From assembly GCF_902712915.1 (NCBI RefSeq), contig NZ_CACTIA010000005.1:744001-808000 (forward strand): DNA of 64,000 bases, in the 5' to 3' direction. The notes under the pieces are model-generated. The model did no database searches and was not told where the DNA came from. It saw only the letters and a list, made by a program, of their open reading frames with translations. The stretch's first letter is position 1. Every line of letters begins with the position of its first letter. Origin of the DNA: Acidiphilium sp. C61 (GTDB lineage: Bacteria; Pseudomonadota; Alphaproteobacteria; Acetobacterales; Acetobacteraceae). A program made the translations under genes and the position numbers. Positions 33,347-42,879 of this stretch are shown here, one piece after another.

Positions 33347-34546
33347 TCACATCACTGCTTTACAAAATTCCACGATCCGGGAGCATGCTGCCTCAAGAAC
33401 CGCATCCGATGCGGCGGTCGAAAGCCGGATATGGCCAGGCATGGCGAAAGCCGTTCCAGGAACAGTCGCGACAAACGATTCCTGAAGCATAGCGCCAGCA
33501 ACATCTTCGTCACTGGCCAACAGGCGTCCCCCCTTTGTCCGACGGCCTAAAAGTCCAGTCACAGAAGGGAAAGCATAAAACGCCCCCTGAGGACGCGAAC
33601 ACGAAAGACCGGGTGCCTCAGCAAGCATTTCAAAAACCTTTTGGCTCCGCCTATGGTAGATCAGCCGTCGTTCATCCAGAATATCCTGCGGACCATCCAG
33701 CGCAGCCACTGCTGCCGCCTGGCTGATCGTCGAAACACCGGCGGTTGAACTGCCCTGCACAACCGTCATCCCATCGAGCCAATCGCGCGGCCCAGTGCAA
33801 AAGCCTAATCGCCACCCGGTCATCGCATAGGATTTCGAAACACCTGACATCGTCAAAATGCGATCAGCAAGGTCTGGGGCCCTGGCTGCCAGGGTCGTGT
33901 AAACTCCGTCAAAAACGAGATGCTCATAGATGTCGTCGGAAATTACTCGCAACTGCGGATGCTTGCGCAACACATCCGTAATCCCGTCCAGCATGCCAAT
34001 ATCAGCAACCGCGCCAGACGGATTGTTTGGGTAATTCAAGAGCAAAAGCTTGCTTCGGGCCCCAACAGACGCCTCGAGAGCAGGCGCCGAAAGGAGGAAA
34101 CCAGTTTCCGCAGGACAAGGTACAAAGACTGGCCTTGCTCCCGCAAATTCAACAACTTGAATGTACCCAGACCAACACGGTGTCGGAATGATTACTTCAT
34201 CACCTTCGTCGGCAACAGCCATGACTGCATCGAAAATTGCCTGCTTGCCACCATTTGTAATCAGCACGTCGGCCGGAGCTACCTGCAATCCCTGGTCTCT
34301 TGCAAACTTCCGAGCGACAGCACCGCGTAAGGCATCAGTTCCTACAATAGGCGGATATCGCGTCTGCCCGTCGATTGCGGCTTGGTGGGCCGCCTCAATT
34401 ACGTGAGGTGGGGTCGGAAAATCCGGTTCTCCAATCGCTAGCGAAATGACGTCACGCCCCGCTGCACGGAGGGAGCGTGCGAGAGCAGCAGTTGCAAATG
34501 TGGCGGCAGGTCGGGTTCGAGTGACACGTGATGACAGCGGGTTCAT
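33347..34546 (-). CDS. Class I PLP-dependent aminotransferase (AspC-like)
   Basis: 399 residues, full length. SLAIGEPDFPTPPHVIEAA at the N-terminus, NYPNNPSGAV (the Asn that contacts PLP), ISDDIYEHLVFDG (the Asp on the pyridine N), and SGVSKSYAMTGWRLGFCTGP with the Schiff-base Lys. Closest by pattern to aspartate/aromatic aminotransferases; the amino donor is unknown. It follows the OGT-like gene by 31 bases and could be co-transcribed with the flagellin-modification genes, making or using an amino sugar precursor (inference, weak). Confidence 0.9.
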   Translation of the reverse strand: MNPLSSRVTRTRPAATFATAALARSLRAAGRDVISLAIGEPDFPTPPHVIEAAHQAAIDGQTRYPPIVGTDALRGAVARKFARDQGLQVAPADVLITNGGKQAIFDAVMAVADEGDEVIIPTPCWSGYIQVVEFAGARPVFVPCPAETGFLLSAPALEASVGARSKLLLLNYPNNPSGAVADIGMLDGITDVLRKHPQLRVISDDIYEHLVFDGVYTTLAARAPDLADRILTMSGVSKSYAMTGWRLGFCTGPRDWLDGMTVVQGSSTAGVSTISQAAAVAALDGPQDILDERRLIYHRRSQKVFEMLAEAPGLSCSRPQGAFYAFPSVTGLLGRRTKGGRLLASDEDVAGAMLQESFVATVPGTAFAMPGHIRLSTAASDAVLEAACSRIVEFCKAVM

Positions 34547-34577
34547 CCCGCGTCAGCACCACACCCGAGGAAAATAT

Positions 34578-36779
34578 TCAAGCACCTCCGTGGCTCTGGC
34601 AATATTCTCTCCAGACATCACGCAGAGCATTTCCAAGGTTCCGACCAAAACGGGGGGCGTCACAAAGCGGACTCTCCAGAACCTGCTGCCGGAGGCCGGC
34701 ACGGAGAATAGCCAACGCCTTCAGATCGGAAGCAATGGAGACTGCACGATCAACATAAGCTTCAACGCTATTCGTCACGCAATCTGAAAGTCCGACATTA
34801 CACAAATGGCTGACCGAGTGCCGTGCTGCGAAAAATTCTCCAGCTAATGTAACAACAGGGACACCCATGAACAACGATTCGCACGTAGTTAAGCCACCAG
34901 AATAGGGCACCGGATCCAAGGCAATGTCCACATCCTGATAACCTGAAATAAATTGGTGGTGCGCGGCACGGCCGCGCAATTCCAAGCGCTCGACATCAAT
35001 TCCGTACAAAGCTGCACGTTCTCGGAAGCGTGGAGGGATCATAACCTCCGAAAACTGTGGGCACCGCAAGACCAATCTTGCGTTTTGCACGCGCGACAGT
35101 ATGCGTCCCCAAAGGCCAAGAGTTTCATCAGTAATTTTTGTAAGATTATTGAAACAACCAAAAGTAACAAACCCATTTCCGAGTGCAGGCAACGACGTTA
35201 CAGAAGGCGGACTGACAGGTGGAGAGTAACATACATAACCATCCGGGAGACGTAACAACCGCTCTGTGTAAAAGCGTTCATAGCCGTCCGGCGTCTCCCA
35301 GCGATCCGTAATGATCCAATCCACGCGCCGCATTCCCGTGGTTGCTGCTTGAGTCCCAACCCACTTAACTTGAACTGGAGCAGGCCGATAGGCGAGTGCA
35401 CCCAACAGTCCGCTATCTCCAATACCGCTCAAGTCAATTAAGATATCTACTTCATTTTCAGCAATAAGCTCACCAATTTCTAGCAGATTTTTGCCCGCAC
35501 ATTCATGCCATTTTTCTGCCAAACGATTAAATCGTACAGCAAACGGATCATGTTCAACATAATGGCCAAAGCACTGGAGCTTGAATTTCTCTCTATCGAG
35601 TTGTTCGAAGCCAGCGCATGTCAACCAACCGACAGGGTGCCGCTTGAGAGTGTGCGAGAGCAAACCGACACGCAAAATTCGGTCGGGATCAAAATTATTA
35701 ATCTTTGTTAGCGGAGGGCAATCTTCCGGTGTACTCGAGGCAAGACGCTTCATTGCCGCAAGCATAATTTCTGCGGTGGTTCCTTCCTGATAGGGGAGCA
35801 GGGAGCACTCAGTAAGAGCCAACAATTCCGCCGGAGCATATGGACTCGCGAGCTGTACATCTGCCATCGATCCAGAAATCTCGCCGGCCGACGCTTTAAT
35901 AATGGCACGATTTAATAAAATCATAGGAGATTTCACTGGAGAAATAACAGCATCCTCCAATAATATCATTGCCTCTCCATATTTATATTGACGTTCAAGA
36001 GCTACCGCGAGATCGTTCCTTATATCAACATCATTCTGTCTTTGCTGAAAAGCATCACGTAGCAGCTTCTCGGAAATTTCTGGCTCGAGATTCGCATCTC
36101 TCAAGCTCGCCATAAGTTGTAATATGTCGACATCGTTCGGCTGGAGTTCCAGCGCAGTTTCTGCAAGCGCAATAGCCTCCTGGAGATAGCCCGCCTGGCG
36201 CGCAATTTTTGCCTCACAAGCAAGTTCTACTGCGGGTGTCCAAGGCGGGCTCTCAATAGCCACCTGAAACTCTCCACCCACGGCGGCCGTAAGATCACGG
36301 TGCATGAGAGCGTAAGGAAGACGATGGGGTGCCAGACGCCCCGCGACCGTGATGGCGTGGCAGGCTAGCCCAGGGAGCTCCATTTCCATCGAAGCAAAAG
36401 CAAGCGCATGCCAGGCTTCATGGTTCGTTGGCTCCATGTCCGTGGCTCTCGAAAGGTAGTCAAAGGCCTCGTGAGGTTCGTTATCCTGTAATGCCAGAAC
36501 TCCCGCACTAATGAAACATTCCACCCGACACCGAGGAAGAGATGTCGCTTTGCGATAAAGTGCCCTCGCTTCCTTCATTTTGTGTTCGGCGCGCCGACAT
36601 TGGGCCATCCTAATCAGTGGCTCATCCCAATCAGGAGCCAAGCTCATGGCCCTGCTCAAAAGCGATGTCGCCAATGCCCGCGAACCATCTCGCTCAGCAA
36701 TAATCGCTTCGGCGACTAGATCAGCCGCCGCCGAACTATGTCCAGAACTCAATGGTTCCAGAATTCTATTATCAGGCAT
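34578..36779 (-). CDS. TPR protein with O-GlcNAc-transferase-like (OGT/SPINDLY) glycosyltransferase domain
   Basis: 733 residues from ATG 36779 (MPDNRILEPLS), which overlaps the upstream TPR stop by 8 bases; a longer start at 36926 would read through the upstream gene. N-terminal half: TPR helices (ALATSLLSRAMSLAPDWDEP, AIALAETALELQPNDVDILQ). C-terminal half: GT41 catalytic domain with SHTLKRHPVGWLT, DILIDLSG, YRPAPVQVKWVGTQAATTG, FVTFGCFNNLTKITDETLGL and DIALDPVPYSGGLTTCESLF MGVPVVTLAG. GT41 enzymes add sugars to Ser/Thr. Close to flagellin, so flagellin is the likely substrate (inference). Confidence 0.9.
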   Translation of the reverse strand: MPDNRILEPLSSGHSSAAADLVAEAIIAERDGSRALATSLLSRAMSLAPDWDEPLIRMAQCRRAEHKMKEARALYRKATSLPRCRVECFISAGVLALQDNEPHEAFDYLSRATDMEPTNHEAWHALAFASMEMELPGLACHAITVAGRLAPHRLPYALMHRDLTAAVGGEFQVAIESPPWTPAVELACEAKIARQAGYLQEAIALAETALELQPNDVDILQLMASLRDANLEPEISEKLLRDAFQQRQNDVDIRNDLAVALERQYKYGEAMILLEDAVISPVKSPMILLNRAIIKASAGEISGSMADVQLASPYAPAELLALTECSLLPYQEGTTAEIMLAAMKRLASSTPEDCPPLTKINNFDPDRILRVGLLSHTLKRHPVGWLTCAGFEQLDREKFKLQCFGHYVEHDPFAVRFNRLAEKWHECAGKNLLEIGELIAENEVDILIDLSGIGDSGLLGALAYRPAPVQVKWVGTQAATTGMRRVDWIITDRWETPDGYERFYTERLLRLPDGYVCYSPPVSPPSVTSLPALGNGFVTFGCFNNLTKITDETLGLWGRILSRVQNARLVLRCPQFSEVMIPPRFRERAALYGIDVERLELRGRAAHHQFISGYQDVDIALDPVPYSGGLTTCESLFMGVPVVTLAGEFFAARHSVSHLCNVGLSDCVTNSVEAYVDRAVSIASDLKALAILRAGLRQQVLESPLCDAPRFGRNLGNALRDVWREYCQSHGGA

Positions 36780-37557
36780 GATGCCGCAAGCTGCGAGTAG
36801 TAGAATTAAACAAGGCAGTAGCCTCGTCCCATTTCCCTGTACTCCCTGCGGCGTGAACAGCCAGCAGGCAGGTATCCAAGTCAGCGATACCATCAGCAAC
36901 AAGCTCACCGATGCAGGCGGACGCATCTACAAATGCACCCCGCTCGAGTAATATCGAAATGAGAATATTGCTCAGCTTTAATTTTTCGGCGTGATCTACC
37001 CCAAAACCACTCCCCAACCGAGTGAGAGCCGCCTTGATCGCAGCCTCAGCCTCTCCAGGTGCATTACGCGCTAGCGCACCCAGAACCTGAAGGTTATCAG
37101 GCATTTCTGCCAACGCCTCACGCAGGCATGTATTCCCATCTTCGCTATAGCCAAGCTCAATGAGAGCTCGGCCGAGCATGGATTTAGCGGTCGCATCATT
37201 TGGATCCAATACGACCGCTTCCGCCGCAGCCTTGGCGGCCTCGACCCAATTGTGCTCACCAAGGCTGATCTCAGAGCTCATTCGTAACAGAAGCGGGTTG
37301 GCAGGATGCTCGATAAGCGCATCAGCGACAATTTGCTTGGCACGATCATGATTGCCCTGCCGGAACTCAATCATGGCTTCCAATACTATAATTACGCCCG
37401 CATCAACACCATAGCGTCGTAAAGATGGAATTAAAAGTGCAGCCGCATTAATCTGATCACGCTCAATCAATTGCTTAATACGATTCAATATAATATCGTA
37501 TACCTGTGGCTGATCAGCCTTCTGTTGGACATCAGTACTTTTTTTTGACTCTTTCAC
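36772..37557 (-). CDS. TPR repeat protein upstream of the OGT-like gene
   Basis: 261 residues, cytoplasmic by composition, a charged N-terminal ~20 residues then TPR-type helix pairs (MIEFRQGNHDRAKQIVADAL, AKAAAEAVVLDPNDATAKSM). No catalytic domain. Overlaps the OGT-like start by 8 bases, so the two are made together; it may be a substrate adaptor for the glycosyltransferase (inference). Less GC-rich than the core flagellar genes. Confidence 0.8.
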   Translation of the reverse strand: MKESKKSTDVQQKADQPQVYDIILNRIKQLIERDQINAAALLIPSLRRYGVDAGVIIVLEAMIEFRQGNHDRAKQIVADALIEHPANPLLLRMSSEISLGEHNWVEAAKAAAEAVVLDPNDATAKSMLGRALIELGYSEDGNTCLREALAEMPDNLQVLGALARNAPGEAEAAIKAALTRLGSGFGVDHAEKLKLSNILISILLERGAFVDASACIGELVADGIADLDTCLLAVHAAGSTGKWDEATALFNSTTRSLRHHA

Positions 37558-37611
37558 TTTCTGTTCCTTTTGAACATTATTTGGTTAAACTGAAAACTCT
37601 TCTAGTCACAT

Positions 37612-38484
37612 TTACGCAATTAGAGAGTTGGCTTGAACAGCGAGGGATATTAGACTAGCCGATCCTCCTCCAATGCTATTCTGACTTGCCTGGTTCACGG
37701 CGAGGAATCGATCTGTGAAAGATTGCACAAAATTTTTATCTTGAAATTTTGCTATATCAAGGCGGCTGTTAATTGCTTGCTCTTGTGCCGTTAATGGCTG
37801 AAATGCGATCTGTTGGGGCAACCCTAGCGCAGTCGTAACGACGGACCGCATGATTGCATCACCCAAAATTTGCGTCGCATTCGTAAATTTTGAAGCATTT
37901 TGTATGAAATAAAGCGCATTTGATAACCCTGGCGTCTGTTTATCAAGTGACTGACGCCATAATACTTCGGCATACGCATTCGTTAAAGTTGATATTGTAG
38001 ATTGTTTTTTTATTACCGACAGGCCTTGTGAATAAAATTGATACAACTGAGCGGTTGCCAACCATTGAGTATTTGTTGAAGCAAGTTGATTAGCAAGACC
38101 ATTCGGGTCTTTCGTGTTTGACAGTAAGGCTTTCTGTGCCAGGGCGGGAAAGCTCGCTTCGGAGCCCAAACCATTTGCCGTCAACAGAACTTTAAGAACT
38201 GTTGGATTTGACAAAAGGTCTTTCGCTGACTTGGCCGAATTAACAGCCTTCGTAAATGCCGCGATATCTCTCTGCACTTGAGGCGCCTTAGCCTGCGCCT
38301 GGATATCCTTCGTCTCATTACGCTGGGCAATTTCTAGAGAAAGAATTGGATTCTGGGAGCTAAATACGGTTGAACCTGCCCCTCCTCCATAACTTGCCTC
38401 CAGTAGCGACGTTATGCTGGATGAGGAACCAACATTAGACGCCGAAAATAGAAGATTTATGTTGGAGGAAAGAGATACAGACAC
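37612..38484 (-). CDS. DUF1217 family flagellar-locus protein
   Basis: 290 residues. The conserved part reads NETKDIQAQAKAPQVQRDIA, AFTKAVNSAKSAKDLLSNP, VLKVLLTANGL and QLYQFYSQGLSVI, with C-terminal AEVLWRQSLDKQTPGLSNAL YFIQNASKF, all typical of DUF1217. The family is found in alphaproteobacterial flagellar clusters; its exact role is not settled. Ser/Thr-rich N-terminus like exported axial proteins, so it may be secreted through the flagellar apparatus (inference). Follows flaF by 21 bases. Confidence 0.82.
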   Translation of the reverse strand: MSVSLSSNINLLFSASNVGSSSSITSLLEASYGGGAGSTVFSSQNPILSLEIAQRNETKDIQAQAKAPQVQRDIAAFTKAVNSAKSAKDLLSNPTVLKVLLTANGLGSEASFPALAQKALLSNTKDPNGLANQLASTNTQWLATAQLYQFYSQGLSVIKKQSTISTLTNAYAEVLWRQSLDKQTPGLSNALYFIQNASKFTNATQILGDAIMRSVVTTALGLPQQIAFQPLTAQEQAINSRLDIAKFQDKNFVQSFTDRFLAVNQASQNSIGGGSASLISLAVQANSLIA

Positions 38485-38505
38485 AGTGAGCTCCAGAAAT
38501 TTACT

Positions 38506-38847
38506 TCACACTTTTCCGCTTAGACCGTTCGAAAAATTATCACAAATTGTCGCAACAAAATCTAAGTCTATTGTCTCAGCGTCCATGGTCCGGAGAACGG
38601 TATTTGCTACAGAAACAATCTGTATACGCAATGGTTCAGGCAAGGGGTTGAGTGGATCTAAGTTAGTAGCGAGCACTGTTTGCCAAACCCGCCTTGCCGT
38701 CGCGATGGCCTTAACACGCTCAAGTTCATTATCCGCAGTACGTAGCATTACACTAACACTACGAAACACCTCTGCGTCTTGCTGTCTCTGGTCTCTGAGA
38801 TTATTTGCATTTTCGTAAGCTTTAAGTGCTTTTGCTTGATACGACAT
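38506..38847 (-). CDS. flaF: Flagellin biosynthesis regulator FlaF
   Basis: 113 residues: MSYQAKALKAYENANNLRDQ, RQQDAEVFRSVSVMLRTADN and RVWQTVLATNLDPLNPLPEP LRIQIVSVAN are family hallmarks. FlaF couples flagellin synthesis or secretion to assembly and acts with FlbT in alphaproteobacteria. Usual length. Lies between flbT and the DUF1217 gene on the minus strand, in the canonical flagellin-flbT-flaF neighbourhood. Confidence 0.94.
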   Translation of the reverse strand: MSYQAKALKAYENANNLRDQRQQDAEVFRSVSVMLRTADNELERVKAIATARRVWQTVLATNLDPLNPLPEPLRIQIVSVANTVLRTMDAETIDLDFVATICDNFSNGLSGKV

Positions 38848-38879
38848 TTATGATCCTTTTTGATCACAGACTAGGAGAT

Positions 38880-39278
38880 TTACTGTCTGGATTCGAGAAC
38901 AGCTGCTTCGTGACGCATAATCCGACGGGAGAGCTTGAGCGCTTCGTAACAATCATCGGCCTTTGCACATTCCAGTGCTCGGTCGAGTATCTCCCGTGCT
39001 AGTACAGAGGTTGTTGCTTGCTTAAATTGCTCAATGAGTTCGCGGGCCCTGATTAACGCCGCATCTCTTTCTTCATTCGTGCCTATGTATGCAGTCTGAA
39101 GAGTAAAATAGATCTGCTTCGCAGGCGTATTCACTTCGTCTGGACGCAATATTTGCTTGCCAAACATGAATCGAGCCTTCGCGGTAAGCTCTATCCGCGA
39201 TTTTGTGCGGAAGCGGATCGGTGCACCATTTAGAACCATTATATCGCCTTGGCGAAGCTCCAGCACCAGAACCGACAT
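38880..39278 (-). CDS. flbT: Flagellin mRNA translational repressor FlbT
   Basis: 132 residues. LELRQGDIMVLNGAPIRFRT at the N-terminus, ARFMFGKQILRPDEVNTPAK and QIYFTLQTAYIGTNEERDAA then REILDRALECAKADDCYEAL. In Caulobacter FlbT binds the flagellin 5' leader and destabilises the message when the hook is unfinished. It is 70 bases downstream of flagellin. Confidence 0.95.
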   Translation of the reverse strand: MSVLVLELRQGDIMVLNGAPIRFRTKSRIELTAKARFMFGKQILRPDEVNTPAKQIYFTLQTAYIGTNEERDAALIRARELIEQFKQATTSVLAREILDRALECAKADDCYEALKLSRRIMRHEAAVLESRQ

Positions 39279-39348
39279 TCGAGTATCCTTTATAAGGCGG
39301 CAGGCAGATCCGGCCTGTCACTGAGACAGACCGGATCCGAGCCGATCA

Positions 39349-40221
39349 TTAGATCAGCTTCGTGAGGATGGACGGCTGCTGGTTGGCAATAGAAAGTGCC
39401 GAAGTGGCCAACTGCTGTTGAATCTGCAGCGACTGAAGTTTAGCCGATTCAGCTGCCATGTTGGCGTCAACAAGGGCGCCGAGACCGTTGCTCAGGGCGT
39501 CCATTTTATTTTGGTTGTATGTAATCTGCTCGTTGATCTGATTTGTCAGATTACCATAAGTGTTCAGATACGAGCCGACCGATGCAACCTGCGAGCTGAA
39601 TTTCCCGCCCGAGGTTATGAACGCGGCGACACTGGAATATGTGCCGAGCGACTTTCCAACGGTGCTGAGGGCATTATACACAGAACTCAGACTGGTCGAC
39701 GTGATCTTCAGAGTTGTCCCGCTGGCGTCGAGCGCAACATGAAGAGCCGCGCTCGTAAATCCGGAAGCAGAAGATTTGAGCGCCGAACTCGTTCCGCCGA
39801 TGAGGGACTGGCCGTTATACCCTGCGCCCTTGATGAAATACTGGAGGTTCTGCAGCTGCGAGGTGAACTGAGCAGCATACTGTGATCTCTGGGACGACGA
39901 GATTGTAGAGCTCGACAAATTGACCAATGTCGAATCCATGCTCTGCATCAGGTTCGAGATATTGGTCAGAGCGGTATTGGTGGTCGACAGAAGCCCCTGG
40001 GTATCGCCGAGCTGCTGGTTTGCCGCAGTGAGACCCGCGACATTGGTGCGAACCGACTGGGCCACTGCAAAGGCAGCACCATTGTCAACGGCACTGCTGA
40101 CGGAGTAGCCCGTCGAGATCTGGTTCTGGACGCTGTTCAGCGCCGTATTGATCGAGTTGAGGGTTTCAACGCCCACCATAGCGGCGGAGTTGGTGATAAT
40201 CGAGCTAACCACACCGGACAT
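39349..40221 (-). CDS. Flagellin
   Basis: 290-residue filament subunit. N-terminal D0/D1: NSAAMVGVETLNSINTALNS, QNQISTGYSVSSAVDNGAAF, AVAQSVRTNVAGL; C-terminal coil: MAAESAKLQSLQIQQQLATS, ALSIANQQPSILTKLI. The middle (about residues 120-230) is Ser/Thr/Gly-rich, which could carry O-linked sugars. Short compared with enterobacterial flagellin, normal for alphaproteobacteria. The 97-base gap to flgL must hold its promoter and the leader that FlbT may bind; no sigma-28 or sigma-54 match was convincing. Confidence 0.95.
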   Translation of the reverse strand: MSGVVSSIITNSAAMVGVETLNSINTALNSVQNQISTGYSVSSAVDNGAAFAVAQSVRTNVAGLTAANQQLGDTQGLLSTTNTALTNISNLMQSMDSTLVNLSSSTISSSQRSQYAAQFTSQLQNLQYFIKGAGYNGQSLIGGTSSALKSSASGFTSAALHVALDASGTTLKITSTSLSSVYNALSTVGKSLGTYSSVAAFITSGGKFSSQVASVGSYLNTYGNLTNQINEQITYNQNKMDALSNGLGALVDANMAAESAKLQSLQIQQQLATSALSIANQQPSILTKLI

Positions 40222-40317
40222 GCTTTGTATCCTTGGCTATCATTTAGTCTTTGTTCCGCATTTTGCGAAGATGACGTATATTACGCCGCACTCGTTAACG
40301 CTCGATGAAGTTCAGCC

Positions 40318-41379
40318 TCAAATATATTGAGTGAGGCTCATCGTTTTCACCGCGGCGATAAGCTGATAGGACGCCTGCAATTGCGTCTGAGTTGATGAAA
40401 GCTGCGACAGGGTCTTTGCCATATCGACCTGGTCGAAGCCGGCCACCTGATTCGTGAAGGCCGTATAGGTATTCTGGAGATCAGAGATCTGCGTATTCAC
40501 CAGCGCCTGGTTGTTCCCGAGCGCGCCTGCGTCCTGCGCCATCGTGTTGATTGCATTCCCGAGGCTGGACGATATTGCGCTCGCGAAGCCGGTAAAACTC
40601 GGATTGGATATCTGACTGGAATTCAGACTTCCTATCGCGGAGAGCGTTGTGAGAATGTCCTTGACGTAGGATCCGGTTGTATTGCTTCCGGTCGACTGGC
40701 CGATGAACTGGTTCCCACTTGCGACGATACCCGTGGTGATGGGTACCCCGCCGGCGCCAAGCACAGCCGGAGCTGCTGAATTACTCGACAAGCTGCTGGA
40801 AAATGGATTGTTTGACGCGCTCGTTGCCGCAGCAAACACACCGGAGACGGAAAGGCTGTTCGTGGCATTCTGAATGCTGACGTAAAAGGCCGCGCTGGTG
40901 AAACTCGTCGCGTTCGGAACTGGCGGTATCGTGCTGTCCTGCCCCGCGAATATGTAGCGTGTGCCATCCTGGCTGTTGAGCAGGCTGGCGATCTGTGTGA
41001 CCGCCGTTCGCGCGGTTGCCGCAGCGGTATCCAAAGCGCTGCTTGTGAGCGAACTCACGCTCTGGAACTGTTGCAGCGCCTTGGACGCGATATCGCTGAT
41101 CGTCTGGATCGCGTTCTGTTGGACGCCCATCTGGCCTTGGGCAACCTTCAGATTTGATATCGTGTTGTTGAGCGTATTCAGCGACGCGTTGAGCGTGAGC
41201 GTCGGGCTGGCAGAGCCGGACTGCGCGCTCTCGAGGCCCGCATAAGTTGTTGCGACATATCCGGTCTGGGACTGAATTGTCAGCTGGGCAAGCTTCTGGC
41301 TGGTGACGTTCGAATCACTTGCGAGTTGCTGGATCAGCCCGAAATTACCCGTGGAGAGTCCTGAAATGGATGCACTCAT
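40318..41379 (-). CDS. flgL: Flagellar hook-filament junction protein FlgL
   Basis: 353 residues from ATG 41379 (MSASISGLST), which overlaps the flgK stop by 4 bases (ATGA); a longer start at 41406 is unlikely. Flagellin-like ends: SNVTSQKLAQLTIQSQTGYV, ALQQFQSVSSLTSSALDTAA and C-terminal QLSSTQTQLQASYQLIAAVK with TMSLTQYI. Contains the FlgL-type GTRYIFAGQDS. Pairs with flgK, second junction protein. Confidence 0.92.
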   Translation of the reverse strand: MSASISGLSTGNFGLIQQLASDSNVTSQKLAQLTIQSQTGYVATTYAGLESAQSGSASPTLTLNASLNTLNNTISNLKVAQGQMGVQQNAIQTISDIASKALQQFQSVSSLTSSALDTAAATARTAVTQIASLLNSQDGTRYIFAGQDSTIPPVPNATSFTSAAFYVSIQNATNSLSVSGVFAAATSASNNPFSSSLSSNSAAPAVLGAGGVPITTGIVASGNQFIGQSTGSNTTGSYVKDILTTLSAIGSLNSSQISNPSFTGFASAISSSLGNAINTMAQDAGALGNNQALVNTQISDLQNTYTAFTNQVAGFDQVDMAKTLSQLSSTQTQLQASYQLIAAVKTMSLTQYI

Positions 41380-42836
41380 TGGACCATCGCCTGAACCGCC
41401 TGCCACATTTGCTGGGCGATCGTCACCGTTTTGGCGTTCGCCGCATACGCGTTCTGCAGCGTGACAAGCAGACTCATCTGCTGATCAATATTCACGCCGC
41501 TTGTAGATGCCGCCTGCGTCTGCAGGGCTGTTGCGAGGCCACTCGCATTCGTCGCGGCAGTTTTTGCCGAACTGCTGAGCGTTGCTTCGTTGGCGGTAAA
41601 ACTCGAGGCAACGGTCGTGAGAGATCCGGAACCGGAATAGGGGAGAGTCGCAGTGCCGGAAGCATCGGAATATGTCGAGATCGCTGCGGGCTGCACTGAA
41701 CCGCTCAGCGTGGTCGTGCCGAGTGCCGAGCCCAGAACATTCTGGATCAGGCCCGTAAACCCTGCCGGCCCACTTGGGGGATTTGGCGTAAACAGCACGG
41801 CCCCGGACGAGCTGGTGACTGTATTCGTGCCGTCGCGCACCGATGCGGGGTTCGCCGTAACGGCAGGGTTAACAGTGATGGACGCGGAAAACCCTGTTGT
41901 CGAACTGGAGGGCACGCCACCCGAGGGATCCGTGAACAGGCTCAGGCCGGCATTGGCAAACCGGGCGGAAAGGGCCTGGGAAAATGAGTCGAGACCGCCC
42001 TGAATTTGGGGTAGCGTCGTGTTGACTAGCTGTTGCGCACCGCCAAGCTCGCCACCGAAACTGACAGCAGTGCCGCCAACCGAAAATGCGGTACCGCTCG
42101 CCGTCGATGAAACAGTGACTTGGGATGTACCGTTCAGTGGCAGTTCGATACCGTTCGGTGAAAACAGCGAAACCGCCCCGTTGGCTTGAGAAATCGTCTT
42201 CGCACCGGTCAGCGACGCAACGGTCTGGATAGCCAGATCCCGCTTGTTCGTCAGGTCGGCAGTGCTTTTGTTCTGCTGCCCGAGATTGATGATCTGCGCA
42301 TTCAGCGAGCCGATCGTGGCCAGCGTGGTATTCAGCTTCTTGACGTCCGCCGCAACAGTGTTGCCAGTCGACTGCACGGCCGACTGGACAGTGTTGGCAA
42401 TCGTGTTGATCTGGCTTGTCAGAGACTGGGCCGAGTTGACGACGGAAAGCTGCTGGACCGTGCTGGAGGGATCTGTTAGCAACGTCTGGAAACCGGATTG
42501 CAGATTGGCCACCAGGCTGGGCAGGTCGTTGTTCTGGCCGGGCGTCCCCATCACCTGGTCGATCCCGGACAGGGTCGAGGAGACGATGCCCTGATAGGAA
42601 TTCTGCGCCAGCGACTGATTGACCTGAGCCTGTATGCTGGCGTTGAGCTGCCGCGTCGCCGGCCCGGCGATCACGCCGGAGCCTTGACCGCCGGCGGTTT
42701 CGGCCGAAAGACTGACCGTCTCAACCGAATAGCCAGGCGTCGTGGCGTTCGCCACGTTCTGCGACACGACGGCCATCTGCTGGTCGATGGCACTCAGCCC
42801 GCTGCTGGCGATCGCGAGTCCGGTTCCGATGCTCAT
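41376..42836 (-). CDS. flgK: Flagellar hook-associated protein 1 FlgK
   Basis: 486 residues. N-terminal axial motif (IASSGLSAIDQQMAVVSQNV, ANATTPGYSVETV), FlgK body (IDQVMGTPGQNNDLPSLVAN, LQSGFQTLLTDPSS; LTNKRDLAIQTVASL) and C-terminus GVNIDQQMSLLVTLQNAYAA and NAKTVTIAQQMWQAVQAMVQ, which is diagnostic. Lies 43 bases downstream of flgE. Translationally coupled to flgL. Confidence 0.96.
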   Translation of the reverse strand: MSIGTGLAIASSGLSAIDQQMAVVSQNVANATTPGYSVETVSLSAETAGGQGSGVIAGPATRQLNASIQAQVNQSLAQNSYQGIVSSTLSGIDQVMGTPGQNNDLPSLVANLQSGFQTLLTDPSSTVQQLSVVNSAQSLTSQINTIANTVQSAVQSTGNTVAADVKKLNTTLATIGSLNAQIINLGQQNKSTADLTNKRDLAIQTVASLTGAKTISQANGAVSLFSPNGIELPLNGTSQVTVSSTASGTAFSVGGTAVSFGGELGGAQQLVNTTLPQIQGGLDSFSQALSARFANAGLSLFTDPSGGVPSSSTTGFSASITVNPAVTANPASVRDGTNTVTSSSGAVLFTPNPPSGPAGFTGLIQNVLGSALGTTTLSGSVQPAAISTYSDASGTATLPYSGSGSLTTVASSFTANEATLSSSAKTAATNASGLATALQTQAASTSGVNIDQQMSLLVTLQNAYAANAKTVTIAQQMWQAVQAMVQ

Positions 42837-42879
42837 AATATCTTGTTATCCGGTAAAAAGATTACGGAAGGGTAAACGG

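Noticed and set aside
40222..40317. Sigma-28 or sigma-54 promoter before flagellin
   Set aside because: No sequence fits either consensus with proper spacing.
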